NCBI RefSeq assembly: GCF_019977755.1
Contig: NZ_AP025144.1
Location: forward strand, 1,116,001-1,180,000
Direction: 5' to 3'
Source of the DNA: Vibrio penaeicida
Lineage (GTDB): Bacteria > Pseudomonadota > Gammaproteobacteria > Enterobacterales > Vibrionaceae
Length of the DNA stretch: 64,000 bases
Position 1 is the stretch's first letter; each line of letters opens with the position of its first letter. Shown piece after piece: positions 19,437 to 29,580 of this stretch. The translations under genes were made by a program, and so were the position numbers. The notes beneath the pieces are model-generated. The model did no database searches, was not told the DNA's origin, and was given only the letters and a program-made list of their open reading frames with translations.

Positions 19437-20357
19437 ATGTCTGCTTTTGCATTTTTTGGAGCCCTTGAAATTGGGCTCGTTTATGGATTAGTTGCACTGG
19501 GTGTTTACTTAACGTTTAGAGTTCTAGATTTTCCGGATTTGAGTGTAGACGGTAGCTTCCCGATGGGGGCTGCCGTTGCTGCTACTGCTATTGTGGCAGG
19601 AATTGACCCGTGGGTTGCAACAGGCATGGCAATTATTGCAGGTGCAGCAACGGGGTGGGTTACGGCGTTCTTAGCCGTGAAATGTGGAATACTGCATCTT
19701 TTAGCCTCAATATTAACCATGATCGCCGCGTTTTCTATCAATATCCGTATTATGGGTCGACCGAATATGGCGTTGATAGGCGAAAATACAATCCTTACGC
19801 CATTTGAAGCGTTAGGCGATTCAATGTACGTGCGTCCAATTGTGGTTGGGGTATTGGTTTTACTGTCGGCAATTTTCGTTGTACGTCTTCTAAATAGTGA
19901 TTTTGGGTTAGGTCTTAGAGCGACAGGTGTCAATGCAAGAATGGTGGCATCGCAAGGTGCGAGCACGGCATTTTATACCTATTTCGGCTTAGCGTTATCA
20001 AATGGCTTCGTTGGATTTTCTGGAGCACTGTTTGCTCAAACAAACAGCTTTGCAGATGTCACTTCGGGGGTAGGTACCATCGTTGTTGGGTTAGCGGCAG
20101 TTATACTTGGGCAGACGTTAATCCCAGGCCGCAAAATTTGGGTGGCGGTTGTAGCCGTTATCGTTGGTTCAGTACTCTATAGGCTTGCAGTGGCATTTGC
20201 ATTAAGTACAGGTATGTTTGGGCTGCAAGCTTCAGACTTGAACCTGGTCACCGCAGTGTTGGTTGCTTTGGCTCTGATTGCGCCAAAGCTGAAAGGAAAC
20301 CTTAACGCAAAAAAGGGCGGTAAGCCTGCAAAGTCTGAATCTAAGGAGGTAGCATGA
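19437..20357 (+). CDS. ABC transporter permease
   Basis: 306-aa integral membrane protein with about eight to nine hydrophobic segments, of the LivH/branched-chain-like permease superfamily that pairs with ABC_sub_bind proteins. The N-terminal EIGLVYGLVALGVYLTFRVLDFPDLSVDG segment and the LRATGVN coupling region are typical. An AAAGGGAG ribosome site precedes it. Its last four bases (ATGA) overlap the ATPase start. Confidence 0.88.
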   Translation: MSAFAFFGALEIGLVYGLVALGVYLTFRVLDFPDLSVDGSFPMGAAVAATAIVAGIDPWVATGMAIIAGAATGWVTAFLAVKCGILHLLASILTMIAAFSINIRIMGRPNMALIGENTILTPFEALGDSMYVRPIVVGVLVLLSAIFVVRLLNSDFGLGLRATGVNARMVASQGASTAFYTYFGLALSNGFVGFSGALFAQTNSFADVTSGVGTIVVGLAAVILGQTLIPGRKIWVAVVAVIVGSVLYRLAVAFALSTGMFGLQASDLNLVTAVLVALALIAPKLKGNLNAKKGGKPAKSESKEVA

Positions 20358-21148
20358 TCCAGCTCGACAATATTCAAGTTACCTTTAACGCAGGTACTAT
20401 TTTAGAAAACAGAGCTTTAAGAGGTGTCTCTCTTACTGTTCCTGAACATGAATTCCTTACCGTTATTGGTTCCAATGGTGCGGGTAAATCTACCTTGCTT
20501 GGGGCCGTAACTGGTGAAACACCAATGGCGGGTGGCAGTGTCATCATTGATAACGTTGACGTGACTCGCCAAACCGTTGACCAACGCGCGAGCCAGTGTG
20601 CACGAGTGTTTCAAGATCCTCTGGCTGGTACATGTGGCGATCTCACCATTGAAGAGAATATGGCGCTAGCTTATATGCGTGGTAAGCGCCGCGGGTGGAG
20701 CTTTTCTTTATCATCAAAACGACGAAAACTGTTCCAAGAGCGAATCAGTATTCTGGGCTTAGGCTTAGAGGACAGGTTAGGGGATAACATTGGTCTGTTA
20801 TCGGGTGGGCAGCGTCAAGCTGTTAGTCTCGTTATGGCAACGTTATCGGAGAGTAAACTTCTACTTTTAGATGAGCATACCGCTGCACTGGATCCTCGTA
20901 TGGCGGCATTCATTATCGATTTGACGAAGCGGATTGTGAATGAATTCAATTTAACGGTAATGATGGTTACTCACTCTATGAAAGACGCGTTAGCGTGTGG
21001 TGATAGAACGGTCATGCTTCACCAAGGTGAGGTTGTGTTGGATGTTGCCGGAGATGAACGAGCAAACATGTCTGTCCCTGACTTACTCGAAATGTTCTCT
21101 AAAGTACGTGGTGAGGAACTTGCTGATGATAGCTTATTGCTAAATTAA
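20354..21148 (+). CDS. ABC transporter ATP-binding protein
   Basis: 264-aa ATPase with Walker A (GSNGAGKST), signature LSGGQRQ, Walker B (LLLLDEHTA) and the switch His in MMVTHSM, so it should be active. It starts within the permease stop (ATGA). The AAGGAGGT site inside the permease gene is near ideal. It energises the importer encoded by the two preceding genes. Confidence 0.93.
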   Translation: MIQLDNIQVTFNAGTILENRALRGVSLTVPEHEFLTVIGSNGAGKSTLLGAVTGETPMAGGSVIIDNVDVTRQTVDQRASQCARVFQDPLAGTCGDLTIEENMALAYMRGKRRGWSFSLSSKRRKLFQERISILGLGLEDRLGDNIGLLSGGQRQAVSLVMATLSESKLLLLDEHTAALDPRMAAFIIDLTKRIVNEFNLTVMMVTHSMKDALACGDRTVMLHQGEVVLDVAGDERANMSVPDLLEMFSKVRGEELADDSLLLN

Positions 21149-21185
21149 TTCTTTTCTTAAGAGATAAGTCACTCAACGTAAACGT

Positions 21186-21217
21186 AAACCCTCTTTAGCA
21201 CAAAGAGGGTTTTTTCT
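21186..21217 (+). terminator. Terminator of the ABC operon
   Basis: AAACCCTCTTT and AAAGAGGGTTTTTT pair around AGCAC, ending in a T-run 38 nt after the ATPase stop. Confidence 0.9.
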
Positions 21218-21312
21218 TTTATTAAGATGCTGTTAATATTGCGCTTTCGTTCAAAATTGGCGCGTTATTTTTATATGTGTTTTAAAACACTTTATTTTTG
21301 TCTGGGGTTCAT

Positions 21313-22773
21313 ATGATGTCGACCCAGCACATGAGCTTAAGATATGTATTTCTCATCCCAGCAATATTTGCTATTGGCATGTTGTTGATGGTGGCTATAA
21401 ATTACTTCGAACGAAATGAAAAAAGGGTAGAGCGCGAATACAAACGGGTTGAAAACGCCATTCATCGTTCGGTGAAAATTCTGACTTCGCTTGATTACAC
21501 TCTTTCTACTCACTATCAGAACGAAAACTTTCCTCACTTTCAGCATAACTCTCAAGTTAATAATGGTGTCTGCCATGTTTGGCCTATCGAAGCGCTGGTT
21601 CTAGCACAGGATAAAAACCTAAACATCCCGGCTGTGGATATTAGCTATATGATCTCGGGCGACCAATCAATGTGCCGTCGAGGTTCTGCATTAAATAGAC
21701 ACGCAGTAGAAATGATGGACTTAGCGCCGATGCTGTCATTTCTACACGATCTTGACGAACATATATTGGGTATTTATTACGTTGCTGAAGAGGGGTTAGT
21801 GATTTCTTCCCCTGATACTTTAGCGAAAAATATTGATCGGTCTTCAATTGAGCATTTTAAATCTCAACCATTCTGGTATTTGACCAGTCGCAATTCAGAT
21901 TCGATAACCGTTACAGGTCCAGTTGAAAACGCAAATGAGCTCGAAAGGGTGCTCACGTTGTCTTTGCCCGTTAGTCAGGGAGAGGATTTTAAAGGCGTGG
22001 TGTCGTTAGAAATTAAAACCGATCTGCTTTTGAGTTCGGGGTCTTCACTGAGTGAAAGATTGCACTTGGTGCACAACGAGCAGCTTCACAACGTACGTGA
22101 TAGACACTTTGTGTACCCATTATCTATTCAAGGGGTGGCGTTTGAGCATACGCTGTTTTATGAGTCAGATTTTGCCGATGAGTTATTGTCTCTACTCCAT
22201 GAAGAACGAAATGCTGTCTTCATCATTGCGATTATCTACATTTTAACCGTGATCAGCCTGTTTTATTTGAATTTGAACTTCGAGCGCCGTTACTTTCAAA
22301 ATTTAGCTGAAAAAGATTCAATGACAGGACTACTCAATCGGAGAGGACTGGAAATTGAATTTAAAAAGCCGTGTCGTTATCAGTTTGAAGGTATTGCAGT
22401 ATTTGATATTGATAACTTCAAGAAGATAAACGACACATATGGTCATGAAAAAGGAGACGAAGTGATCTGCTTTGTCGCCGATCAGATGCGTGCTGTACTA
22501 AGGGAAATGGATGCAGTGTCTCGATTTGGGGGTGAGGAGTTTGTCGTATACATAAGAGCGAATAGCCCGCAGCTTATTGTCGACATTGCTCATCGAATTC
22601 AAAAGCAAGTCGCCAGTCAATCCCACGAGCTTCTTGAGTGCGGTTTTTCTTTATCTGGCGGCGTGTGTGTCGAAGATCATCGAGAGCAGGCAAGCTTGAA
22701 AGATTTGGTTAAGTCTGCGGATAAAAAGCTCTACTACGCAAAGGAGTCTGGAAAAAATCAGGTGATCTTTTGA
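21313..22773 (+). CDS. Membrane-bound diguanylate cyclase (GGDEF)
   Basis: 486-aa protein making c-di-GMP. Layout: a membrane segment near residues 10-28, a periplasmic sensory region of about 270 residues with two cysteines (in GVCHVW and SMCRRG), a second membrane segment near 300-320, then a GGDEF domain. The active site is GGEEF at 406-410. An RxxD (397-400) sits five residues upstream, the spacing of the allosteric inhibition site, so both activity and product feedback look intact. ATG at 21313 is preferred over an upstream TTG. Its position next to the ABC importer is worth noting, but the two are separated by a terminator. Confidence 0.92.
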   Translation: MMSTQHMSLRYVFLIPAIFAIGMLLMVAINYFERNEKRVEREYKRVENAIHRSVKILTSLDYTLSTHYQNENFPHFQHNSQVNNGVCHVWPIEALVLAQDKNLNIPAVDISYMISGDQSMCRRGSALNRHAVEMMDLAPMLSFLHDLDEHILGIYYVAEEGLVISSPDTLAKNIDRSSIEHFKSQPFWYLTSRNSDSITVTGPVENANELERVLTLSLPVSQGEDFKGVVSLEIKTDLLLSSGSSLSERLHLVHNEQLHNVRDRHFVYPLSIQGVAFEHTLFYESDFADELLSLLHEERNAVFIIAIIYILTVISLFYLNLNFERRYFQNLAEKDSMTGLLNRRGLEIEFKKPCRYQFEGIAVFDIDNFKKINDTYGHEKGDEVICFVADQMRAVLREMDAVSRFGGEEFVVYIRANSPQLIVDIAHRIQKQVASQSHELLECGFSLSGGVCVEDHREQASLKDLVKSADKKLYYAKESGKNQVIF

Positions 22774-22856
22774 GGATGTTTTTAGTACCTTAAATAGAAA
22801 ATAGCGAGAGTGACTTTCCTTTCGCTATTTTTCATTTTACAGAGTATATGTCGTGA

Positions 22857-23819
22857 TTAAATTGCACTCACACTCTGCATTGTATCTCGGTATCGCTGTA
22901 TGTGATCTACAATCGGTGCCGCTTTATTAAAGGTTCGGATGTCACGGAACAAAGCCGCAGCTTCAGGGTACTCTTGTCTCAGATACGAAAACCACTGTTT
23001 TACTCGGTTAGGGTAGTACAGCCCTTTGTCACCTTGGATTTCATATTCTGAATACTGAAGTAGCAGGTCAACGACGTCGTGCCACGGCATAGGTTGGTGA
23101 TTGTGCTTTACTACATTTCCAAGGTTAGGCACGTTGAAGGCACCTCGACAAACCATAAGTGAGTCGATTCCTGACATTTCAATACAGCGTTGCCCATCTG
23201 CGTAATTCCATATCTCACCATTTGCGATCAAAGGGACACGGGCTTTCTGTTTTAGCTTCGCTAAGTATTCCCATTTGATTTCACTGGCTTTGTAACCCCC
23301 TGATTTCGTTCTAGCATGTACCGTGATCTCGTTAGCACCGGCTTGTGTAATGGCATCGACGATTTCAAAGCAATCATTCGGGTCTTCCCATCCAAGCCGA
23401 ATTTTTGCTGTGACTGGGACAGTTGGGTCTATGGCATCTCGGCACGCTTTAACCACTTGATAAATCAGCTCAGGATGCTGCAACAAAGCGGCACCACCCT
23501 TACTCTTGTTAACCATTTTAGCTGGGCAGCCAAAGTTAAGGTCAATTCCATCGGAACCGAGATTTACGGCTCTAAAGGCATTTTCAGCCATCCAGTTGGG
23601 TTCTTGACCAAGTAACTGTGTACGAACAGGCGTACCCGATTTGGTTTTACTCCCGGTATTGATTTCTGGGCAGATACGGGTAAAAACGTGGTCTGGTAAT
23701 AGCTGATCAATCACACGCACGAATTCTGTAACGCACAGGTCGTAATCGTTTATGTTGGTCAGAATTTCACGCATTAGATGATCTAATACGCCTTCCATTG
23801 GTCCAAGTATTACACGCAT
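22857..23819 (-). CDS. dusC: tRNA-dihydrouridine synthase C
   Basis: Flavin enzyme reducing a uridine of tRNA to dihydrouridine (position 16 in E. coli DusC). The 320-aa TIM-barrel protein begins MRVILGPMEGVLDHLMRE, which is DusC-like rather than DusA or DusB. It has the LNFGCPAK catalytic-cysteine motif, KIRLGW, and the FMN-contacting TVHARTK and ANGEIWN. It is convergent with the diguanylate cyclase gene and divergent from the SEC-C gene. Confidence 0.94.
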   Translation of the reverse strand: MRVILGPMEGVLDHLMREILTNINDYDLCVTEFVRVIDQLLPDHVFTRICPEINTGSKTKSGTPVRTQLLGQEPNWMAENAFRAVNLGSDGIDLNFGCPAKMVNKSKGGAALLQHPELIYQVVKACRDAIDPTVPVTAKIRLGWEDPNDCFEIVDAITQAGANEITVHARTKSGGYKASEIKWEYLAKLKQKARVPLIANGEIWNYADGQRCIEMSGIDSLMVCRGAFNVPNLGNVVKHNHQPMPWHDVVDLLLQYSEYEIQGDKGLYYPNRVKQWFSYLRQEYPEAAALFRDIRTFNKAAPIVDHIQRYRDTMQSVSAI

Positions 23820-23911
23820 AGTTTTTACCTTGTTTTAGGGCTGCGCGATTGTATGCGAGAAGCTTATTGAATGCAAAATCGGTGGTGATTTGACAAGCAA
23901 AACAGTGGTAT

Positions 23912-23940
23912 CTGGTTTCTTCAAATGACTTGGGTATAAT
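23912..23940 (+). promoter_or_regulatory. Promoter of the SEC-C gene
   Basis: A consensus -10 TATAAT (23935-23940), preceded by TGGG as in an extended -10, lies about 32 nt before the start codon. The -35 (about 23912-23917) is weak. Confidence 0.6.
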
Positions 23941-23972
23941 CCCCACCAACATACAGAAACAAGATAAACAAA

Positions 23973-24566
23973 ATGTACCAACTGATTTCTCTGCCGAATG
24001 GTTATGATGGTGAAAATGCCTATTTTTACGAGGGTGCAGTGCTGGCTGCTAACTTCGCGACTCAACCGCTGGAACCCAAAAAATGGTTACCTGAAATACA
24101 AGCTGAAGAGATAGAGAAGCAGATAGTTGACCAAATAAATAACCAGTATGCGTCGATAAAGTCTAGCGAATATAGACCGTCTGAATGGGCGAATGATAAA
24201 GAAGCGTTTGCCGATTTCTCTGAAGGCTTTATGTCGGTGTGGGCTATCATTGAAGAACAATGGCTTGAATCACAAGTCTCTGACGGTACTGCGCGGATGT
24301 TACAAGCCCTGCTTACCACATTTATGTTGGGGATTGACGAAGAGCAAACCCGTGAGCAAATGAAACAAGCAGGGGTAGATAACCCCCCTCGATTGGAAGA
24401 ACTATTACCGCAGTTGGATATTATGACTTCAGAAGTGGCGATGGCGGCTGATGAGCTAATGACTGGCGCTAAATCACAAAGCGTGAATCCATATAAAACC
24501 GTTGGAAGAAATGACGTGTGCCCGTGTGAAAGTGGCAAGAAATTTAAGAAATGTTGCGGTCGTTAG
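23973..24566 (+). CDS. YecA/UPF0149 family protein with SEC-C zinc motif
   Basis: 197-aa protein with an N-terminal YgfB/YecA-like helical domain and a C-terminal SEC-C motif, GRNDVCPCESGKKFKKCCGR, whose Cys and the final CC pair bind zinc. SEC-C tails contact SecB or the ribosome in better-known proteins; the role of this family is not settled. It is transcribed alone from the promoter just upstream and closed by the symmetrical stem at 24598-24628. Confidence 0.85.
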   Translation: MYQLISLPNGYDGENAYFYEGAVLAANFATQPLEPKKWLPEIQAEEIEKQIVDQINNQYASIKSSEYRPSEWANDKEAFADFSEGFMSVWAIIEEQWLESQVSDGTARMLQALLTTFMLGIDEEQTREQMKQAGVDNPPRLEELLPQLDIMTSEVAMAADELMTGAKSQSVNPYKTVGRNDVCPCESGKKFKKCCGR

Positions 24567-24597
24567 TTTAATCGTTATCCTCTAGCTTCCCCTATAA

Positions 24598-24628
24598 AAG
24601 ATAAAGCGCCTACGCGGCGCTTTATCTT
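24598..24628. terminator. Bidirectional terminator between the SEC-C gene and dsbB
   Basis: 13-bp perfect stem AAGATAAAGCGCC/GGCGCTTTATCTT around TACGC, between convergent genes. The T-tail is better on the minus strand. Confidence 0.8.
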
Positions 24629-24675
24629 CCAATACTCAAGCATCTTTATAAATCGAAGGCTTGTAGAATCTATTC

Positions 24676-25206
24676 TTAAAATAATGATCTTGGCTTTCTA
24701 GCGAATTGAGAAACAACCACAACCGCCAACGCAACTAACATACCAGCAAAAATAACGACTAACCATTGAGGCATAGACAGTGTTAGGAATTGCCACACAA
24801 CCTTACTGCAATCGCCATATGCGTTGAATACTGATGGCATCCACTCATGAAGTGGTGCCCATTCAGGGAAAGAGACGAAAATATCGCAGGTAGCAAAAGG
24901 GGAAGGATTAAATTGATAATCGACATGCTGTAGCGAAAGCATTAAGCCTTTATAAGCGCTGGCTCCCCATCCAAAAAATCCGAGCCAACGAACGATGACG
25001 TTTTTAGGGTTTAGCATACCCAAAATAGCCGCGAAGCCCACTCCCATCATAGCAACGCGCTCGTAGATACACATTACACATGGAGCCAACATCATAACGT
25101 GCTGAAAGTACAAAGCCGTAGCTTCCAGTGCCACGATAGAAATCAGCAGAATAAGCCATGACAGGCGACTCTCTGAAAATTGTTTGATTGCATATAAAGC
25201 GTTCAA
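24676..25206 (-). CDS. dsbB: DsbB, disulfide bond formation protein
   Basis: Inner-membrane quinone reductase that reoxidises DsbA. The 176-aa protein has four membrane segments and both required cysteine pairs: Cys43/Cys46 in PCVMCIYER and Cys107/Cys133 in the second periplasmic loop. Electrons pass to ubiquinone, or to menaquinone made by the men genes at the left of this window. Linkage with nhaB and fadR is also seen in E. coli. Confidence 0.96.
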   Translation of the reverse strand: MNALYAIKQFSESRLSWLILLISIVALEATALYFQHVMMLAPCVMCIYERVAMMGVGFAAILGMLNPKNVIVRWLGFFGWGASAYKGLMLSLQHVDYQFNPSPFATCDIFVSFPEWAPLHEWMPSVFNAYGDCSKVVWQFLTLSMPQWLVVIFAGMLVALAVVVVSQFARKPRSLF

Positions 25207-25224
25207 GGTAATGTATCCTTATAA

Positions 25225-25252
25225 AAAAAGCTCTGATAACTCAGAGCTTTTT
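25225..25252 (-). terminator. Terminator between nhaB and dsbB
   Basis: AAAAAGCTCTGA and TCAGAGCTTTTT pair around TAAC. It is T-rich on both strands and most likely ends nhaB transcripts. Confidence 0.85.
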
Positions 25253-25284
25253 ATCTTGAATAAGTTCTCTATTCAACAAAAAAA

Positions 25285-26868
25285 TTAATGTCCTTGTGAC
25301 GAACTTACCGCTTCGCCTACATGATGAGATATCCACCCCATCTCATAGAAACTTGCCGTAAATGGCTCAAGCAGGAATGCGATACCGAACAAACCCACAA
25401 TAGCAAGAACAAAGGTGTACGGCAGTGCCATGATAACCATGCGGCCGTACGACAAACGAATAAGCGGTGCTAACGCTGAAGTCAACAAGAACAAGAATGC
25501 AGCTTGACCGTTTGGTGTCGCGACAGAAGGAAGGTTAGTTCCGGTATTGATGGCGACAGCTAGTAGGTCAAATTGATCACGAGTAATTATGCCTTCAACG
25601 AGTGCGGATTTAACTTCGTTGATGTAAACCGTGCCGACAAATACATTGTCAGACACCATAGAAAGCAAGCCATTCGCGATATAGAACATGATCATTTGCT
25701 GACCACCTTCCAATGCAAGTACGGCATCGATTACTGGCTTAAACAGTTCTTGGTCGATGATGACAGCAACAACAGCAAAGAAAACAGCGAGAAGGGCGGT
25801 AAACGGCAGCGCTTCTTCAAATGCTTTACCTAGTGAGTGCTCTTCAATAACCCCTGTGAATGCTGTAGCTAGAATGATGACACTTAAGCCGATTAAACCG
25901 ACTTCCGCTAAGTGGAACATCAGACCAATGATAAGCCATAGTGCAATTAAGCCTTGGATAACAAGTTTCGCAATATCTTGTTTATTTCGGCGCTTACGTT
26001 GCTCGTTATCGAAATCCACTAGAATTTTTCTAACGCTTGCAGGTAAATCCGTGCCGTAGCCACATACTTTAAACTTCTCAACTAAAGCACAGGTAATAAG
26101 TCCGCAGAAGAATACAGGTAGAGTCACTGGCAACATGCGAATCATGAACTCACCAAACTGCCAACTTGCTTGGTCTGCAATGATCAGGTTTTGAGGTTCA
26201 CCTACCATCGTCATTACTCCGCCCAGAGCAGTACCGACGCCAGCATGCATAAGTAGAGAGCGTAAAAATGAGCGGTAGTTTTCTAAGTCATCACGAGTAA
26301 CTTCACACAAGTGGTCATCACTAGTGTGGTCGTGGTTAGCTTGAGAGCCCTTACCTGAGGCGACTTTGTGATATATCGAATAGAAGCCAACGGCCACAGA
26401 AATTACAACGGCGATAACCGTTAGAGCATCAAGAAATGCTGAAAGGAAGGCAGAAACAAAGCAGAACGCTACAGACAGCATAACCTTAGAGCGCACACCA
26501 AGCAGTATCTTCGTAAAGATGAAGAGCAAAAGCTCCTTCATGAAGTAGATACCCGCAACCATGAACACTAACAAGAGAAGAACCGGAAGGTTCGCTTCTA
26601 ATTCATGGTAAACCTGATTTGGGCTGGTCATCCCAATCGCAACTGCTTGAATAGCTAAAAGACCACCAGGCTGAAGTGGGTAGCATTTTAAAGCCATAGC
26701 CAATGTAAAGATAAACTCGATGATGAGCATCCAACCAGCAATGAACGGGTCTACAAAGTAAAATACAATTGGGTTAATAATAAGAAAGGCAATAATGGCA
26801 AGCTTGTACCAATCTGGTGCTTTGCCTAGAAAGTTCTTAATGAACGCGTTTCCGAGTGACATCGGCAT
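25285..26868 (-). CDS. nhaB: NhaB, Na+/H+ antiporter
   Basis: 527-aa inner-membrane sodium/proton antiporter with about 12 hydrophobic segments, matching the E. coli length. The N-terminus ([14 protein letters not shown]), the [13 protein letters not shown] region and the [22 protein letters not shown] stretch are typical of NhaB. Translation could start at either of two ATGs, 26868 or 26862. It is divergent from fadR, as in E. coli. An 8-bp inverted repeat TATGAAAT/ATTTCATA (26923-26943) lies in its upstream region. Confidence 0.96.
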   Translation of the reverse strand: MPMSLGNAFIKNFLGKAPDWYKLAIIAFLIINPIVFYFVDPFIAGWMLIIEFIFTLAMALKCYPLQPGGLLAIQAVAIGMTSPNQVYHELEANLPVLLLLVFMVAGIYFMKELLLFIFTKILLGVRSKVMLSVAFCFVSAFLSAFLDALTVIAVVISVAVGFYSIYHKVASGKGSQANHDHTSDDHLCEVTRDDLENYRSFLRSLLMHAGVGTALGGVMTMVGEPQNLIIADQASWQFGEFMIRMLPVTLPVFFCGLITCALVEKFKVCGYGTDLPASVRKILVDFDNEQRKRRNKQDIAKLVIQGLIALWLIIGLMFHLAEVGLIGLSVIILATAFTGVIEEHSLGKAFEEALPFTALLAVFFAVVAVIIDQELFKPVIDAVLALEGGQQMIMFYIANGLLSMVSDNVFVGTVYINEVKSALVEGIITRDQFDLLAVAINTGTNLPSVATPNGQAAFLFLLTSALAPLIRLSYGRMVIMALPYTFVLAIVGLFGIAFLLEPFTASFYEMGWISHHVGEAVSSSQGH

Positions 26869-27505
26869 GATAAGACTCTTTTATTGTAAATTCGACACTG
26901 AGAGTGTGTCTCGATCCCTGACTATGAAATGCGGGATTTCATAAAAAATCATATCTTAAACAGTGACTTAGGAAAACAACTTCGATGGAAACCTCTGTAG
27001 CCTTGCCAAGTCACTCCTTGAGAAAGACAAGCACTCCTATACTTTCGACCGCAACTCTACTCCTACGTAATATTTAGTCAACCTAAAAATGTTTAAAATA
27101 GTTAAATTGACAGGCTTTTTTATCAAGAACTAGCGACATCGATTCATAGAATAGTACGAACTTTAACTTCTGCTTACACTTTTACCCTTGCCTAGCTTAA
27201 CCATCAAAATAATGCACTTTAGCAGTAGAATGCAGGTGTTTTTGCCGAAATTAGGCTAAATTTCCATGTAAAATTAAGTCATTTTCATGCTTCGGGTAAG
27301 TATTTTATTTCGTTGCTTGATTGTTAAAATTGTTGAAAAATGAGATTTGACTCACAATGAGTGCGCTAATCTATCTCAGAATAAAAAAATCTAACGCGTA
27401 ATCTCACAAACAAAGCAGGAATACACAGGGTTATTTTCTGAATTGTGCAAGTAGTGGTATGATGAGTGCAATTTTACGTTATAAACGCACCGGAAACCCG
27501 AATTC
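26869..27505. other. nhaB-fadR divergent intergenic region
   Basis: About 640 bp, unusually long and AT-rich, carrying the promoters of nhaB and fadR. The only clear structure is the TATGAAAT/ATTTCATA dyad at 26923-26943, 55 bp before nhaB, which may be an operator. No gene or RNA element is recognised. Confidence 0.45.
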
Positions 27506-28345
27506 ATGGTTATAAAGGCAAAAAGCCCAGCAGGTTTTGCTGAGAAGTACATTATTGAAAGTATTTGGAAGGGGCGCTTCCCTCCTGGCTCTATCCTACC
27601 GGCGGAGCGCGAGCTTTCTGAATTGATTGGCGTAACAAGAACGACGTTAAGAGAAGTATTGCAGCGTCTTGCTCGTGATGGGTGGCTAACCATTCAGCAT
27701 GGTAAACCGACCAAAGTTAACCAATTTATGGAAACCTCGGGTCTGCATATTCTAGATACGCTAATGACCTTGGATGCGGATAACGCAACCAGTATTGTTG
27801 AAGATCTTTTGGCTGCACGTACCAATATCAGCCCAATCTTTATGCGTTATGCCTTTAAAGCCAATAAAGAAACGTCGTTAAAGACAATTCAAGGTGTGAT
27901 TGATTCGTGTGAACAACTATTAGAATCGGATAATTGGGATACGTTTGTTGAAGCGTCGCCTTACGCCGATAAAATTCGTGCTAACGTAAAAGATGACAAC
28001 GAAAAAGATGAAGAAAAGCGTCAAGCTATTTTGATTGCCAAAACGTTCAACTTTTACGATTACATGTTGTTCCAACGTCTTGCCTTCCATTCCGGAAACC
28101 AGATCTACGGGCTTATCTTTAATGGTCTGAAGAAGTTGTATGATCGCGTCGGTAGCTATTACTTCTCTAACCCTGAAGCACGAGATCTTGCATTGAACTT
28201 CTACAAACAATTGCATGAAGTGTGCGAGTCTGGTTCTCGTGATCAATTACCGATTGTTATTCGCCATTACGGGCTTGAAAGTGCACAAATCTGGAATAAG
28301 ATGAAAGTGACACTACCGACGAACTTTACCGAAGACGACAGTTAA
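27506..28345 (+). CDS. fadR: FadR, fatty acid metabolism regulator
   Basis: GntR-family acyl-CoA-responsive repressor of fatty acid degradation and activator of unsaturated fatty acid synthesis. The winged helix is at residues 10-75, with [29 protein letters not shown]. At 279 aa it is 40 residues longer than E. coli FadR. The extra piece, about residues 138-177 ([20 protein letters not shown] and beyond), corresponds to the insertion known in Vibrio FadR that creates a second ligand site. A terminator follows at 28393. Confidence 0.97.
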   Translation: MVIKAKSPAGFAEKYIIESIWKGRFPPGSILPAERELSELIGVTRTTLREVLQRLARDGWLTIQHGKPTKVNQFMETSGLHILDTLMTLDADNATSIVEDLLAARTNISPIFMRYAFKANKETSLKTIQGVIDSCEQLLESDNWDTFVEASPYADKIRANVKDDNEKDEEKRQAILIAKTFNFYDYMLFQRLAFHSGNQIYGLIFNGLKKLYDRVGSYYFSNPEARDLALNFYKQLHEVCESGSRDQLPIVIRHYGLESAQIWNKMKVTLPTNFTEDDS

Positions 28346-28392
28346 AGCGTTGTCGCTTAAAGCAATTGTCGCTCAGAGAAATAGATATTCAT

Positions 28393-28416
28393 AACCCGCT
28401 TTTGGCGGGTTTTTTC
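28393..28416 (+). terminator. Terminator of fadR
   Basis: AACCCGC and GCGGGTTTTTT pair around a short loop, 47 nt after the fadR stop. Confidence 0.88.
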
Positions 28417-28445
28417 ATTCTAGGGCATATGGCTGTTCATAGGCT

Positions 28446-29306
28446 CTAAAGGGAAGCTTGTGAATGACGAGCATTGAGGTGGTTTAAAGGTAATATTTCC
28501 GGTAACGGCTCATAGAGTTCTTCGCAGATAGTGCTGATAACGTAGTCGTAAGCACTAAACAAGAATGCTGATATCCCATTGGTGAGTTTGTATAGGCTTT
28601 CCGTATCGATGAATTCATGGTCGCTAGATTCTTCTGTAAGAGCGCTTAATACATCGTTTAGTTTTAGCTGGACATCGGATGAAACAGGAACGGCACAACT
28701 CAAGCCTATTTGGGTTAGCCGCCTTTGAATTAAATGTCCGTAATGCAGGTAACGTCGTTTTCCTGCTTCTGTTTCAATTCCCTGAATACATACCCTCAGT
28801 TGCGTTAGACACTCCATAGCTTCGCAAATCAACTGCCAGTCATGGTGATACTGATCTGTCATGTCGTCACGATAAGCTTCAATCATCCAAGTGATGATGG
28901 ACTCGTCCATAAGGTAGAGGCATTGGCGGATGACTTTACCGTGTGATACTTGGTTACGATTGACGCTATGGGTTCTCCACTCTTTACACATCAAAGTTAG
29001 GTTAATTAGGAGCACGCGATATTTTGCTTTGTTTGAGTTATCGCTGATTTTTTTAGCTTGCACGGCGAGTGATTTGATTTGCTCTTTTAACTTGAATAAG
29101 GACTTTAACGTTGCGTGCGATGCTTGATTACCTTCGGTAAGTACTTGATGTGTCAATGTACGATGTGCTCGGCATAATTGAATAATTTGACGCAAAAGAT
29201 GTAGACCGTCGAGGTGGCGTTGGTCATTTTCTGCCTTTGCTTGGCTGCGTAGAAACAACGCTACAATACAAACGGATATAACCGTTAAGCTGATTAGTAT
29301 AAACAT
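28446..29306 (-). CDS. Unrecognised membrane-anchored helical protein
   Basis: 286-aa protein that I do not recognise. One N-terminal membrane segment (residues 2-20, LISLTVISVCIVALFL) is followed by a largely alpha-helical body rich in Leu, Gln and His. The first helices (HLLRQIIQLCRAHRTLTHQVL) faintly resemble the start of four-helix sensory bundles such as nitrate-sensing domains, but no signalling domain follows. It is probably a periplasmic-facing or membrane-tethered protein transcribed alone between fadR and metG. Function unknown. Confidence 0.7.
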   Translation of the reverse strand: MFILISLTVISVCIVALFLRSQAKAENDQRHLDGLHLLRQIIQLCRAHRTLTHQVLTEGNQASHATLKSLFKLKEQIKSLAVQAKKISDNSNKAKYRVLLINLTLMCKEWRTHSVNRNQVSHGKVIRQCLYLMDESIITWMIEAYRDDMTDQYHHDWQLICEAMECLTQLRVCIQGIETEAGKRRYLHYGHLIQRRLTQIGLSCAVPVSSDVQLKLNDVLSALTEESSDHEFIDTESLYKLTNGISAFLFSAYDYVISTICEELYEPLPEILPLNHLNARHSQASL

Positions 29307-29514
29307 ACACGCCTCCCCAAGTTGATTAGTCTATAGAGTGCATACTCAGTGCCAAATTTTTACTTATTTAAAATCAAAGAATTAGATTTATTCGTTTTTC
29401 AGGTCATGTCTAGGAGTAGTGCAATTGCACCAATTTTGGGAGTGGTTTTACGTAAAGTTGGTCTTTGAGAAAATTACGATGATTAGGTGAGTGGGTGATT
29501 AGGTGAATGGATAT

Positions 29515-29545
29515 AAAAAAACCGCCTGCAAACTAGGCGGTTTTA
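29515..29545 (-). terminator. Terminator of metG
   Basis: On the minus strand AAAACCGCCTAG and CTGCAGGCGG-type arms form a stem followed by TTTTTTTAT, 36 nt after the metG stop. Confidence 0.82.
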
Positions 29546-29580
29546 ATTTTAGTGTGTAGTCACTTACTAGGTGTGGTCAC

